Assembly (NCBI RefSeq): GCF_038024875.1 | Contig: NZ_CP136136.1 | Coordinates: forward strand, 1,612,001 to 1,676,000 | Length of the DNA: 64,000 nt | Origin: Gordonia rubripertincta | GTDB lineage: Bacteria; Actinomycetota; Actinomycetes; Mycobacteriales; Mycobacteriaceae | Direction of reading: 5' to 3' | Shown here: positions 25,556 to 34,614 of the stretch, piece by piece | Numbering within the stretch: the first letter of the stretch is position 1 | Layout: every line of letters starts with the position of its first letter | Program-made: the position numbers and the translations under genes | The notes under the pieces: model-generated | The model's input: the letters and a program-made list of their open reading frames with translations, nothing else | Told to the model about the DNA's origin: nothing | Databases searched by the model: none

Positions 25556-26651
25556 TCACAACCAATCGCGGCGTCGGAAGGAGATGTACAGGCCCAGCAC
25601 GACAACAATTATCAAACTGATGCTCATGACGAAACCAAGCGTGTCGAGGTAACCCGGAAACGGCACATTCTGTCCGTAGAAGCCCGTGATGGCCGTCGGT
25701 ACCGCGATGATCGCCGCCCAGGCCGTCAGCTTCTTCATCACCGTGTTCAGCCGTGCGTCGGCGAGCGTCAGGCTGGTCTCGAAAACGGTGGTGATCATGT
25801 CCCGCAACGATTCCGTCCACTCGGTGGCGCGCAGGGCGTGGTCATACAGATCCGAGAAGTGGGGATCGAGTTCGGGTGGTGCATGGTTGTCGAAGCGGCG
25901 CCGCTGGATACCGGCGATCACCTCCCGCATCGGCAGGACCACGCGCCGCAGCACGACGAGGTCCTTGCGCAGATCGTAGGTACGGCGCTGGAGCTCGCGG
26001 CCCGGCACGCGCTTCGAAGAGCAGCGCCTCGAGGTCCTCGATCTCGTCGTCGAGCAGCTGGACCGCGTCGAAATGCCCGTCGACGACGACGTCGAGCAGG
26101 CCGTGGACGAGGGCGCCCACGCCGTACTGCATCGCGCCGCTCTCCGACCAGCGCCGGACCACCTCGTCCATGTCGAAATCCGGGGTCGGACGCACGGTGA
26201 TCAGGACGTTCTGTTTGACGAAGATCGAGATGCGGTGCAGGTCGAACAGCCGCGCCCGACCGTCCGGTGATGCCCGGACGGCGGTCCCCGCGGCTCGTTC
26301 CGCGACATCGTCGGTCGACTCCTCACCGGACTCGCCGTCGTGCAGCGTGATTGCGTAGACCATCACGAACGTGTGTCCCGAGTACATCACCGTCTTCACA
26401 CGTTCGGCCGCCGCGACGGTGTCCTCCACGGCGAAGGGATCGAGGTCGAGTTCGGCCGCGACCCGCGACAGTGTCTCGTGCGTGGGGCATTCGAGATCGG
26501 CCCAGATGAGGGTGCCGTCCTGGTCGGCGTCGAGGCAGTCCGAGATCGCCTCGATGTCGAAGCCGTCGACGGCCTCGCCGTCGCGCCAGAGCTGGCCGCG
26601 TATCCGCTCGTTCGCGTGTCGTCCGGTATCGGCCTCGACGGAATCGGTCAT
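25556..26651 (-). pseudogene. CorA-like Mg2+/Co2+ transporter, frameshifted
   Basis: Two frames together make one CorA-family protein. Frame 1, from ATG 26651, encodes the cytoplasmic domain up to DDEIEDLEALLFEAR. Frame 2, from about 26,008, continues VPGRELQRRTYDLRKDLVVLRR, the stalk helix, and two C-terminal membrane helices with TGFYGQNVPFPG in between. The junction lies in GCGCGTG, where loss of one CG unit from a longer GC repeat (or one extra base) explains the shift at about 26,008-26,014. The selectivity motif is GQN, not the classical GMN. It may be a true pseudogene or an assembly error. Confidence 0.8.
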
Positions 26652-26799
26652 GCCCACATCGTGACAGCACGAACGCCTCGGGCGAACCCAGGTGAGGAGA
26701 TCACGGTCACCCCGGCGTGTCGGAAACCGCGGGTAGCATCGAAATCGGTGTTTGCGGAAACGGGGGCGCACCGATTCTCCCAGGTAAGGCGGCAATGGC

Positions 26800-28035
26800 A
26801 TGGTCGAGAACGGCTCGAGAGGGCAGAGGCGGATGCCTGCGCGCAGCAGTGAACAGATCCGCGAGTGGTGCGACCGGTCCGCACTGCCGGGTGAGCGCCG
26901 CGAGCTGTCCGACACCGCAGCACTGCTCGTCGCAGCCGGTTACCTGACCCCCGGAGGCCGCGCGGTCGTGGTGCGGAGGATCTCCACCGGCCGCCCGATG
27001 CCGACGGTCCCCGCCGGGTTCGGCGACCTGCGCCGTCTGCAGCGCGCGATCGTCCAGCTCGAACACCAGCTGTCCAGCCCGGTCGTCCCGAGCGTCGTCG
27101 GCGCAGTCATGCGCAACCGACTGAACGGTCTCCAACGACGCCGCGAGGACGCGCGCAAGCACATCGTGACCGCGAAGGGCGTCCTCGCCTCGGGGACGCG
27201 CGCGATCCGTCGTGAGCGCCGCGAGAACATCTACCTCGAGATCGAGGAACGCGAGCGGCTCTTCTCCGGCCTGCTGTGCACGCCGACCCCGAACGTCAAC
27301 TCCTCGGGCTACGTCCGACGCGCGGGCACCGCGGCCATCGACCGCATCGCCGGCGTCGTCGGGCAGGTCGCCGCGAAGTCGGGCAACCCCCAGGCCGGGC
27401 AGTGGGCCGATCAGCTCCTGACCGCCGGTCGCGACTCGGCGCAGGCGGGCGCCCCTCGGTCGGCGACCTTCGTCGACGGTTACGAGACACTGCTGTTCAT
27501 CGCGGGCCACTACTACGACCGCATCGTCGGCAACCCCGCGTGGCGTTCAGATCACTTCGAGGTCCAGCGCACCCAGGTCAACCTGCATGCCGAGCTGGCC
27601 GAGATCGCCGCCGACGTGATCGCCCTCCGCGCGGTCCGCATCGACCTCGACCGCGCGAAGCGCAACGGCGGCTTCGACCGCACCTTCGCGGCCCAGATCG
27701 ACCAGCGTGAGACGACGCTCCGCCCGGTGTGGAGTGAACTCATCGATCGCGTCCAGGCACTCGGCGAGGTCGCACACGTCGTCGAGTCGGCGGCCGTCGA
27801 ACTACAGGTGCTCGCCGAGTACAACAAGGCGATGACCCTCGACGACCGCATCGACGCCCTGATCGCGCGGTCGGGGGATCGGGAGATCAGCGTCGACAAC
27901 GCCAAGCGGCTCACCGAGCAGGTGCGCAGCGGCGAAGAGCAGCTTCGGATCTACCGGGATGTGTTGCAGGGCAACATCGCCCGGATATCACCGGCCGTGC
28001 CCCGGGAGCTACCGGCCCGCTACGAGCCGTCGTGA
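26800..28035 (+). CDS. Conserved hypothetical helical protein
   Basis: A 411-residue, mostly helical, soluble protein with strongly charged segments (RRLQRAIVQLEHQL, RRREDARKHIVTAKGVLASG, RRERRENIYLEIEERERL). The C-terminal part, from DRIVGNPAWRSDHFEVQ onwards, resembles the protein encoded at 53,544-54,419 (DSVAGHPAWKLDFFDRH), so the two share a domain. No catalytic motif, signal peptide or membrane segment. ATG 26800 follows AGGCGG; an in-frame ATG 33 bases later is possible. The last 27 bases overlap the convergent thioesterase gene. Confidence 0.65.
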   Translation: MVENGSRGQRRMPARSSEQIREWCDRSALPGERRELSDTAALLVAAGYLTPGGRAVVVRRISTGRPMPTVPAGFGDLRRLQRAIVQLEHQLSSPVVPSVVGAVMRNRLNGLQRRREDARKHIVTAKGVLASGTRAIRRERRENIYLEIEERERLFSGLLCTPTPNVNSSGYVRRAGTAAIDRIAGVVGQVAAKSGNPQAGQWADQLLTAGRDSAQAGAPRSATFVDGYETLLFIAGHYYDRIVGNPAWRSDHFEVQRTQVNLHAELAEIAADVIALRAVRIDLDRAKRNGGFDRTFAAQIDQRETTLRPVWSELIDRVQALGEVAHVVESAAVELQVLAEYNKAMTLDDRIDALIARSGDREISVDNAKRLTEQVRSGEEQLRIYRDVLQGNIARISPAVPRELPARYEPS

Positions 28036-28488
28036 CCAGGCCTTGAGGTAATCCTTCTCGCCGGGGCTGAGGCGCCGGAGCGTGTGTTTCTCCACGTCGA
28101 CGACGGCCATCTGGGTGCTCGCCACGCACGCCGGGCGGCTCGCCGGGTCGGCGTGTGCGCCCCGGATCTCGTAGCCGATGGTGAAGTCGACCGAGCGGAA
28201 GTTCTTGATCCACATGCCGATTCGCAGCGGCGAGTCGTCGTGTCGGAGCTGGGCCTGATAGCGGATGTCGACATGGACGATCATCGCGCTGGTGATCAGC
28301 GGGGCGTACTCCTCGCCGGCGCTGAGGAGCCAGGCGATGCGCGCCTCCTCCATGAGGGTGACCATGCGCGCGTGGTTGATGTGCCCGAAGGCGTCCATGT
28401 CCGACCACCGGACCCCGACCTCGGCGACGAACGCGTACCCGTCGTCGGCGAGCCCGCCGTCCTCGACACCGGTCTTCGCTGCGTTCAT
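28009..28488 (-). CDS. Hotdog-fold acyl-CoA thioesterase
   Basis: A 159-residue 4HBT-type thioesterase. The active-site segment VRWSDMDAFGHINHARMVTLMEEAR has the conserved Asp-x-x-(G)H-(I/V)NN/H pattern, followed by VHVDIRYQAQLRHDD and IGYEIRG. It hydrolyses acyl-CoA in the cytoplasm; chain preference is unknown. The actinobacterial relatives usually lie near an ABC-F gene, which is not the case here. 3' overlap of 27 bases with the preceding hypothetical. Confidence 0.88.
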   Translation of the reverse strand: MNAAKTGVEDGGLADDGYAFVAEVGVRWSDMDAFGHINHARMVTLMEEARIAWLLSAGEEYAPLITSAMIVHVDIRYQAQLRHDDSPLRIGMWIKNFRSVDFTIGYEIRGAHADPASRPACVASTQMAVVDVEKHTLRRLSPGEKDYLKAWSRRLVAGR

Positions 28489-28689
28489 CGTCGACTTTCG
28501 CTCGGGGACTAAGAATGTTCGGCCCTTGGTATCGGATCGGCCACTTTCGGGACGTCTCGCCCTGCCGACCGGCAGGTAGTCTGACAGTCTAGATGTCTGC
28601 CACGCGTACGAGCCGTACGGTTCGGTGCATCAGCATGGCAAAAGATGACTTCCGGTGCGGTCGGGGTTTTGCCGGGTAGGGAGTTCGAC

Positions 28690-29685
28690 GTGATTTCGAG
28701 GCGCTTGATCGCGGGCCTTGCCAGTCTGGTGATGACGGCTGCGCTGACCCCCGTGGTCGCCCATGCGGCACCGCGGACGACCGAGCCGAAACCCGTCGCA
28801 CGGATCGCCAAGACCGTGAAGATGAGTGCCCTGCGCACCGACGTCTGGGTGTACTCCCCGGCCATGCAGGACCGCATCCGCGTGTCCGTCCTGACCCCGA
28901 AGGGTGCCACGGGTCCCCGGTCGACGGTGTACATGCTCGACGGCGCCGGCAACTACAAGGATGTCAGCGACTGGATCACCAAGGGCCGTGCCGGCCGGTT
29001 CTTCGCCGACAAGAACGTCAACGTAGTGCTCCCCGCCGGGGCGTCGGGCACCTTCTACACCGACTGGAAGAGGCGGGACGCCAAACTCGGCAAGCCGATG
29101 TGGGAGACGTTCCTGACCAAGGAGCTGCCCCCGCTCGTCGACAAACGGTTCAACGGAAACGGGCGCAACGCGATCATCGGTCTGTCGATGGGCGGACAGG
29201 CGGCGTTCGCGCTCACCGTCCGAAACCCGGCGATGTACACCGGCGTCGCATCACTCAGTGGATGCCCGCCGGTGTCGGGTCCGTTCAACGAGGCATACGT
29301 GCGCTCGACGGTCGGCCGCGACGGCGGCGACGCGACGAACATGTGGGGACCGTTCGGCTCCGCTGGATGGCGTGCCCACGATCCGGCCCACCATCTGGAC
29401 AGACTCCGCGGCAAGAACATCTTCCTCTCCGCCGGCTCAGGGGCCATCGGCCCGCTCGATCTGCAGCGCCGGATCGACCCCGAAGAGGGGACCCGCGACG
29501 TCGTGACGGCGTCGTCGTCGGCCCTCGAGCTGGGCGCCTACCGCTGCTCGCTCGAGTTCGCGGTCACCCTGCGCGCCGCGCGCATTCCGTACACCAACGG
29601 CTTCCGCCTCATCGGTACGCACACCTGGGGCTACTGGGAACGCGACCTCGAAGTCGCGTGGCCCACCATCGCGCGCGGTCTCTAG
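28690..29685 (+). CDS. Secreted mycolyltransferase-like esterase (second homologue)
   Basis: A 331-residue antigen 85-type protein. GTG 28690 with TAGGGAG upstream starts a clean signal peptide (VISRRLIAGLASLVMTAALTPVVAHA); an ATG 45 bases earlier would add residues ahead of it. Family motifs: VYMLDGAGNYKDVSDW, FLTKELPPLVDKRF, nucleophile GLSMGG, NMWGPFG and C-terminal THTWGYWERDLEVAW. Same predicted role as the protein at 22,735: mycolate transfer in the outer envelope. It overlaps hisC by four bases at the convergent 3' ends. Confidence 0.88.
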   Translation: MISRRLIAGLASLVMTAALTPVVAHAAPRTTEPKPVARIAKTVKMSALRTDVWVYSPAMQDRIRVSVLTPKGATGPRSTVYMLDGAGNYKDVSDWITKGRAGRFFADKNVNVVLPAGASGTFYTDWKRRDAKLGKPMWETFLTKELPPLVDKRFNGNGRNAIIGLSMGGQAAFALTVRNPAMYTGVASLSGCPPVSGPFNEAYVRSTVGRDGGDATNMWGPFGSAGWRAHDPAHHLDRLRGKNIFLSAGSGAIGPLDLQRRIDPEEGTRDVVTASSSALELGAYRCSLEFAVTLRAARIPYTNGFRLIGTHTWGYWERDLEVAWPTIARGL

Positions 29686-30749
29686 GCCCGCGGGCCGCCC
29701 CAGTTCTCGGCGAAGGCCAGGAAGACGTCGCTTTCGACGGCGTTGGTGACCGTCACCCGGACGCCGTCACCGTCGAACGGGCGGATCACCACACCGGCGT
29801 CGACACCGGCACGCGCGAAGTCCATCGCCGCGGCGCCGAGTTCGAGCCAGACGAAGTTGGCCTGCGAGTCGGGTACGCGGTACCCGGCGGCACGCAGCCG
29901 CTCGGTGACGCGGGCGCGTTCGGCGACCACGGCGTCGGTCCGCGCGACGAGTTCTTCGCCCGCTTCGAGGCTCGCGATGGCGGCGGCCTGGGCGACGCTG
30001 CTCACCGAAAACGGCACGTGAACCTTGCCCAGCGCGGTGATGACCTCGGGGTCGGCGATCGCGTACCCGACACGGAGGCCGGCCAGCCCGTATGCCTTGG
30101 AGAAGGTGCGCAGGATCACCAGGTTGGGGAACTCGCGACGGAGCTCGAGTGCGTCGTAGGCCTGGCTCTCCGGCAGACGCAGGTACTCGAAGTACGCCTC
30201 GTCGAGCACGACGATGATGTCCGACGGCACCTTCTGCAGGAACGCGCGGAGGTCGGCGGCCTCGACGACGGTGCCCGTCGGGTTGTTGGGGTTGCACACG
30301 AATATCAGGCGGGTCCGCTCGGTGACGGCGGCGGCCATCGCCTCGAGGTCGTAGGTGAGGTCGCCGGTGAGCGGCACCTGGACCGGCGTCGCGCCCGTGA
30401 CACGCGTGGCCAGCGGATAGGTCTCGAACGAACGCCAGCCGAAGACCACCTCGTCCCCGAGGCCGCTGGTGATGGTGATCAGGTTCTGGCAGAGGATCAC
30501 CGATCCGCACCCGACCTGGATCTCGTCCTCGGTGACGCCGAGTTTCTTGGCGAGCGCTGCGGTGAGTTCGACGATGCCGTTGTCGGGGTAGCGGTTGACT
30601 CCGGCCGCCGCTGCGGCGATGGCGTCGACGACGCTCGGCAGCGGACCCTCGGTGACCTCGTTGCTCGCGAGCTTCACGGCCCCGGGAAACGTCTTGCCCG
30701 GAACATAGACGGGAAGGGTGTCGAGATCGGGGCGGATTCGCAGGCTCAC
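29682..30749 (-). CDS. hisC: Histidinol-phosphate / aromatic aminotransferase (HisC2/Pat type)
   Basis: Class II PLP aminotransferase, 355 residues from GTG 30749 (VSLRIRPDLDTLPVYVPG). Motifs: KLASNEV, NPNNPTGTVV, DEAYFEY with the cofactor Asp/Tyr, and the Schiff-base lysine in RTFSKAYGLAGLRVGYAI. The closest mycobacterial context match is Rv3772 (hisC2), which is also described as a phenylalanine aminotransferase, so histidine or aromatic amino-acid biosynthesis are both possible. The open frame extends upstream through the tRNA-Ser gene, but that part is not coding. Confidence 0.9.
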   Translation of the reverse strand: MSLRIRPDLDTLPVYVPGKTFPGAVKLASNEVTEGPLPSVVDAIAAAAAGVNRYPDNGIVELTAALAKKLGVTEDEIQVGCGSVILCQNLITITSGLGDEVVFGWRSFETYPLATRVTGATPVQVPLTGDLTYDLEAMAAAVTERTRLIFVCNPNNPTGTVVEAADLRAFLQKVPSDIIVVLDEAYFEYLRLPESQAYDALELRREFPNLVILRTFSKAYGLAGLRVGYAIADPEVITALGKVHVPFSVSSVAQAAAIASLEAGEELVARTDAVVAERARVTERLRAAGYRVPDSQANFVWLELGAAAMDFARAGVDAGVVIRPFDGDGVRVTVTNAVESDVFLAFAENWGGPRA

Positions 30750-30805
30750 CAGACCAATGTAGGCCGACCCGTCAGAGGGGCAAAAACCGGCTCTGACCAA
30801 ACGGT

Positions 30806-30835
30806 TTGCTTGTGGACGCGGCGGGTGTGTAATCT
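30806..30835 (+). promoter_or_regulatory. Putative promoter of the tRNA-Ser(GCT)-tRNA-Arg(ACG) pair
   Basis: TTGCTT (30,806-30,811) and TAATCT (30,830-30,835) with an 18-base spacer, about 30 bases before the tRNA. Confidence 0.5.
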
Positions 30836-30866
30836 TTGGCCCGGCAGTTCGAAAGGACTCCGCCAA

Positions 30867-30958
30867 GGAGGCGTGCCAGAGCGGCCGAATGGGACTCACT
30901 GCTAATGAGTTGTCTCGCTAAAACGGGACCGGAGGTTCAAATCCTCTCGCCTCCGCCA
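30867..30958 (+). tRNA. tRNA-Ser (anticodon GCT)
   Basis: Class II tRNA with GGAGGCG/CGCCTCC acceptor stem, anticodon stem ACTCA/TGAGT with loop CTGCTAA (anticodon 30,901-30,903), long variable arm, TTCAAAT T-loop and encoded CCA. Confidence 0.96.
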
Positions 30959-30994
30959 CCGCAGTCGGCCGACGGCGGTACAACTGAATAACAC

Positions 30995-31067
30995 GCGCCC
31001 GTAGCTCAACGGATAGAGCATCTGACTACGGATCAGAAGGTTTGGGGTTCGAATCCCTACGGGCGCA
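30995..31067 (+). tRNA. tRNA-Arg (anticodon ACG)
   Basis: Cloverleaf with GCGCCCG/CGGGCGC acceptor stem, anticodon stem TCTGA/TCAGA with loop CTACGGA (anticodon 31,028-31,030) and T-loop TTCGAAT. CCA is not encoded. The A at position 34 is expected to become inosine through TadA, whose gene lies at 36,841. Confidence 0.96.
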
Positions 31068-31074
31068 CAGCGAG

Positions 31075-31106
31075 AACCCGCCACCGATTCCCGGTGGCGG
31101 GTTTCT
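31075..31106. terminator. Terminator after the tRNA pair
   Basis: AACCCGCCACC (31,075-31,085) pairs perfectly with GGTGGCGGGTT (31,093-31,103), a seven-base loop, followed by TCTT. It can serve the tRNA transcript and, in the other direction, helR. Confidence 0.85.
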
Positions 31107-31126
31107 TCGTCTGTGCCAGAGGTGAT

Positions 31127-33301
31127 CTACGCGTCTGTGGTGAGCACCACCAATTCGTTCGTCGCGCGCGTCATCGCCACATACCGGTCGACGGCCCCTT
31201 TGATTCCGTTCCCGACGGACTCCGGATCGACGAGCACGACGAGATCGAACTCGAGTCCCTTGGCGAGGGTCGGGGTCAGCGACCGCACCCGTTCGGTCCC
31301 GGCGAAGTCCGGGGCCCCGATGACACACGCGATGCCCTCGTCGTGCGCGGCCAGCCAGTCGTCGACGACGCCGGCGAGCTCGGATCGCCGTCCGTACCGG
31401 ACCGGGACGCCCGTGCGGCGTACCGAGGTCGGGACGTTGGCGTCGGGCAGCGCGGCACGGATGACCGGTTCCGCAGCGGCCATGATCTCCTCGGGCGTCC
31501 GGTAATTGATGCTCAGTCCCGACCGGGCGACATCGTCGAACCCGACCCGCCGCAACCGATCCGACCACGACTCGGTGAATCCGTGGCGGGCCTGTGCTCG
31601 GTCGCCGACCACCGTGAAACTCTTCGACGGGCAACGGCTCAGGAGCATCTGCCACTGCGCGTCGGTCAGCTCTTGTGCCTCGTCGACGACGATGTGCGCG
31701 AACGGGCCGGCGAGCCGGTCCGGGGCGTCGTTGTCGGCGAAGACGCCGTCGTCGAGCGTGTTTCGCAGGTCCTCGCCGCGGAGCATCGTCATCAGACCCT
31801 CGCCGTCGTCGTACACCTGCGCGGCGATGAGATCGTCGACCACGCGGTTCATCCGCTCGTGCTCGGCGTCGACCGTCGCCCGCCGCCGACGTCTGCGCAG
31901 TGCGGCTTCGGGATCCCCGACCCTGCGTCGCGCGGCGTCGAGGAGCGGGAGGTCGGCATCGGTCCAGGCGTCGGGGATGTCGCGCTGCAGGGCACGCACC
32001 TCGTCGGGCGACAGCCATGGTGCACATCGGCGCAGGTAGGCGGGCACCGACCACAGATCGCCGACGATGTCCGCCGGTCGTAGAACCGGCCACGCGCGAT
32101 TGAACGCCGACGTGAATACCTCATTGCCGGCTAGGGCACGCCGCAGTGCGCCGAAGGGGACATCGGCGTCGTGCTTCGCGGCGATGATCGAGGCGAGTTC
32201 CTCCCACACCTCGTCCCGGCCGTCGTTGTGCGGTGTTCCCGACTCGGGGACGTCGAACGCTTCGGCCCAGTCCGCGGCGGTGAGAGTGACCTCGGCCCAG
32301 GGGGTTTCGACGACCAGCGGCGTCGTGGGTGGTTGTTCGTAGAAGGACACCGCCGGCTCGACGGCTGCGACCATCCGCACCGACGACTTCAGCCGTGCCA
32401 CGCGATCGTCGGATTCCGTTGTCACCGAATCCCCTTCGACGACGAGATCGGCGAGTGTGCACGTCTGCACACTCTCCTCCCCGAGGCTCGGCAGCACATC
32501 GGCGACGTAGTTGAGGTACGGGCGATGCGGACCGACGACGAGGAGCCCTCCGCGGTGACCGGCGAGTCGAGGGTCGGCGTAGACGAGATAGGCCGCCCGA
32601 TGGAGGGCCACCACCGTCTTGCCCGTCCCGGGGCCGCCGTCGACGACCAGCGCGCCCTGGGAGCCGGCACGGATGATCGCGTCCTGATCGGCGGCGATCG
32701 TGCCCAGCACGTCCCGCATCCGCGGCGAACGGACGGCGCCCAGGTCGGCGATGAACGCCGACTGGTCGTCGAGAGCTGCGTGACGATCAAGGGCCGCCGG
32801 GTCGTCGACGAAGACCTCATCCCAGTAGTCGGTGATCCGCCCTCGCGTCCATCGGTAGCGGCGTCGGCTGACCAGTCCTGCGGGATCACGCAGGGTCGCG
32901 GCGAAGAAGGGTGCCGCCACGGGTGTACGCCAGTCGACGAGAAGGGTTCGACCGGCGGCATCGGTGAGACCGAGCCGACCGATGTAGAGAACCTCACCGT
33001 CGGCGCCGACGATGCGACCCAGACACGTTTCGAGGCTGAAGCGCTGCAGAGCCCGTACGCGGGAGAGGGTTTCGTGGATCTCCAGATCCCGATCCAGGGC
33101 TCGACGCCCGCCGCCGCCATTGGATCGCCGCAATACCGCGATCCGGGCGGTGGCGTCCGTGATGCTCTCGGCGAGGCTCGTGGCGATCGTGGCGAAATGC
33201 CGTTCGTCGTCGGCGATGAGAGCGGGGTAAGCCTTGACGGTCAGCCTGGGCGGCAGGTCGAAGACAGTGCTGGGTTCCGGGGCGAGCGGGGCGGACGGCA
33301 C
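31127..33301 (-). CDS. helR: RNA polymerase recycling motor ATPase HelR
   Basis: UvrD/Rep-like SF1 motor of the HelD class, 724 residues from GTG 33301. Visible parts: an N-terminal coiled coil (about 25-90), LLVDWRTPVAAPFFAAT, Walker A GPGTGKT (223-229), Walker B HIVVDEAQELTDAQW, motif III TVVGDRAQ, and C-terminal motif VI YVAMTRATNELVVL. HelR removes rifamycin-stalled RNA polymerase from DNA and confers rifampicin tolerance in actinobacteria. The assignment is strengthened by a rifamycin-associated element upstream at 33,375-33,395. An upstream in-frame start (33,367) would overlap this control region and is not preferred. Confidence 0.88.
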   Translation of the reverse strand: MPSAPLAPEPSTVFDLPPRLTVKAYPALIADDERHFATIATSLAESITDATARIAVLRRSNGGGGRRALDRDLEIHETLSRVRALQRFSLETCLGRIVGADGEVLYIGRLGLTDAAGRTLLVDWRTPVAAPFFAATLRDPAGLVSRRRYRWTRGRITDYWDEVFVDDPAALDRHAALDDQSAFIADLGAVRSPRMRDVLGTIAADQDAIIRAGSQGALVVDGGPGTGKTVVALHRAAYLVYADPRLAGHRGGLLVVGPHRPYLNYVADVLPSLGEESVQTCTLADLVVEGDSVTTESDDRVARLKSSVRMVAAVEPAVSFYEQPPTTPLVVETPWAEVTLTAADWAEAFDVPESGTPHNDGRDEVWEELASIIAAKHDADVPFGALRRALAGNEVFTSAFNRAWPVLRPADIVGDLWSVPAYLRRCAPWLSPDEVRALQRDIPDAWTDADLPLLDAARRRVGDPEAALRRRRRRATVDAEHERMNRVVDDLIAAQVYDDGEGLMTMLRGEDLRNTLDDGVFADNDAPDRLAGPFAHIVVDEAQELTDAQWQMLLSRCPSKSFTVVGDRAQARHGFTESWSDRLRRVGFDDVARSGLSINYRTPEEIMAAAEPVIRAALPDANVPTSVRRTGVPVRYGRRSELAGVVDDWLAAHDEGIACVIGAPDFAGTERVRSLTPTLAKGLEFDLVVLVDPESVGNGIKGAVDRYVAMTRATNELVVLTTDA

Positions 33302-33374
33302 GGACAAGGCGGCTCCGATGGTGCGATGCGGGTAAGACTTTCGGCAGGTGGGAAGGCGATTCTGCACCCGGTGG

Positions 33375-33395
33375 GGGGTCTTGCGGCAAGGCCCC
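33375..33395 (-). promoter_or_regulatory. Rifamycin-associated element (RAE) upstream of helR
   Basis: A near-palindrome with arms GGGGTCTTGC and GCAAGGCCCC around a single G, one mismatch between the arms. It agrees with the known RAE core CTTGCGGCAAG, which in actinobacteria controls rifamycin-inducible genes. It is 73 bases upstream of the helR start, so rifampicin-induced expression is predicted. Confidence 0.85.
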
Positions 33396-33547
33396 GTCCA
33401 GCGCTTATGGTGAAGAGGGAAAACTTTCGGACACCGAGCGGGTCACGGATGACGACGCGCCGCGCCCATCTGTTGCACGCTGTTTCCAGTTGTGTGAAGG
33501 TGTCATCAGTTCATTCGGTGAACTATTTCGGTGGGGCCTGTCAGGGG

Positions 33548-33584
33548 GCTGCCGCCCCCAGGTACTGGGGGTAGGGGCGGCAGC
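33548..33584. other. Strong GC-rich hairpin with an alternative fold
   Basis: GCTGCCGCCCC (33,548-33,558) pairs perfectly over 11 bases with GGGGCGGCAGC (33,574-33,584). Inside it, CCCCCA and TGGGGG (33,555-33,571) form a competing hairpin. It sits in the 471-base gap between helR and the MmpS-like gene, about 190 bases before the latter. It could be a terminator, an attenuator or a dispersed repeat. Confidence 0.5.
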
Positions 33585-33772
33585 GCGGCTTCGGTCGACG
33601 CGAGTTCCCGCAGGGACACCGGGCCGCGGTGTCATTCTCGATCTCATTCGATCAGCCGGTTCCGAGACCTGCCGCGCCCCGGGCGACCTGCGATTCCGGA
33701 CCACGCGGGGACACCGGCATCGCGACCCGCCGTAAGGTCGAAGACAGACGACACTTCGACCGGAGGCCGACG

Positions 33773-34519
33773 ATGGGACAGCCGTACGGCGGGCCGAACC
33801 GCGATGCCCGCGACCCGCGGGATCGTGGCAATGACCCGTACACGCAGACACCCGCGTCATCGCAGCTGTACCCGCCGCTCGGTTACGCCCCGGACGGTAC
33901 GGCCCTCTTCACGCCCGGCCAGCCGACGAACACCGAACTCCGGCTCGCCGAGCAAGCCGAACGCGAACAGTCTCGGGCCGCCGCCGAGTCGACCGCCGGG
34001 GCGGACGACGAGTCGCGCATCCCGAAGGTGTCCACGACGTCGCTCATCGTCTGCCTCGGACTCGTCGTGCTGGTGGCAGTGGCGATCGTCGGGTTCAGCG
34101 GAATATTCCGGAACGAGCCCACCGAGCCGCCGCTCGCCGACCCGCCCACCACGATCGACACGGTCCCGCTTCCCCGCACATTCGAGCCGCCGCGGCTGAC
34201 CCCCGACGGTCCCGGCCGGTCGGCGCCCGGCGGACCCGACGAGCGGGTCAACCCGCAGGACAAGCCGGTGACCTACGAGGTCGCCATCGACGGCCAGGCG
34301 ACCATCCTCTACGTCGACGCGATGGGCCTGCGGTCGGAGTTCGCGCCGTCGAATCCGTGGAGTGTCGAGTTCACCGGCAGCGACAATCCGTTGCGCCTGC
34401 TCGTGATCGCCGGGACGGGGAGCGGCGCCAAATGTTCGATCACCGTCGACGGTGAGGTGGTCGTGGAGGACACCGTGACCGCGTCGTCGGCCCGGCGCAC
34501 CGCCTCCTGTATCGCCTGA
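33773..34519 (+). CDS. MmpS-like membrane-anchored protein
   Basis: A 248-residue protein: a Pro/Gly/Asn-rich cytoplasmic N-terminus (about 1-85), one transmembrane helix (STTSLIVCLGLVVLVAVAIVG), a Pro-rich linker, and an extracytoplasmic C-terminal beta domain (VTYEVAIDGQATILYVDAMG...NPWSVEFTG...CSITVDGEVV) with two cysteines, resembling MmpS accessory proteins of MmpL lipid or siderophore exporters. No mmpL gene is adjacent. GGAGG precedes ATG 33773. Confidence 0.75.
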   Translation: MGQPYGGPNRDARDPRDRGNDPYTQTPASSQLYPPLGYAPDGTALFTPGQPTNTELRLAEQAEREQSRAAAESTAGADDESRIPKVSTTSLIVCLGLVVLVAVAIVGFSGIFRNEPTEPPLADPPTTIDTVPLPRTFEPPRLTPDGPGRSAPGGPDERVNPQDKPVTYEVAIDGQATILYVDAMGLRSEFAPSNPWSVEFTGSDNPLRLLVIAGTGSGAKCSITVDGEVVVEDTVTASSARRTASCIA

Positions 34520-34614
34520 CCCGGCAGTGATCGGCGTCTCCTCGGTCGTCCGACTGGTGGAGTGACCAGCACGTCCGATGTGTGATCGGCCCGTCGGCTC
34601 GCTACCGTAGTCGT

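Noticed and set aside
28480..28580. CGGGGACTAAG before the thioesterase as a second DosR box.
   Set aside because: Only one half-site is present; the second half lacks the GTCCC arm.
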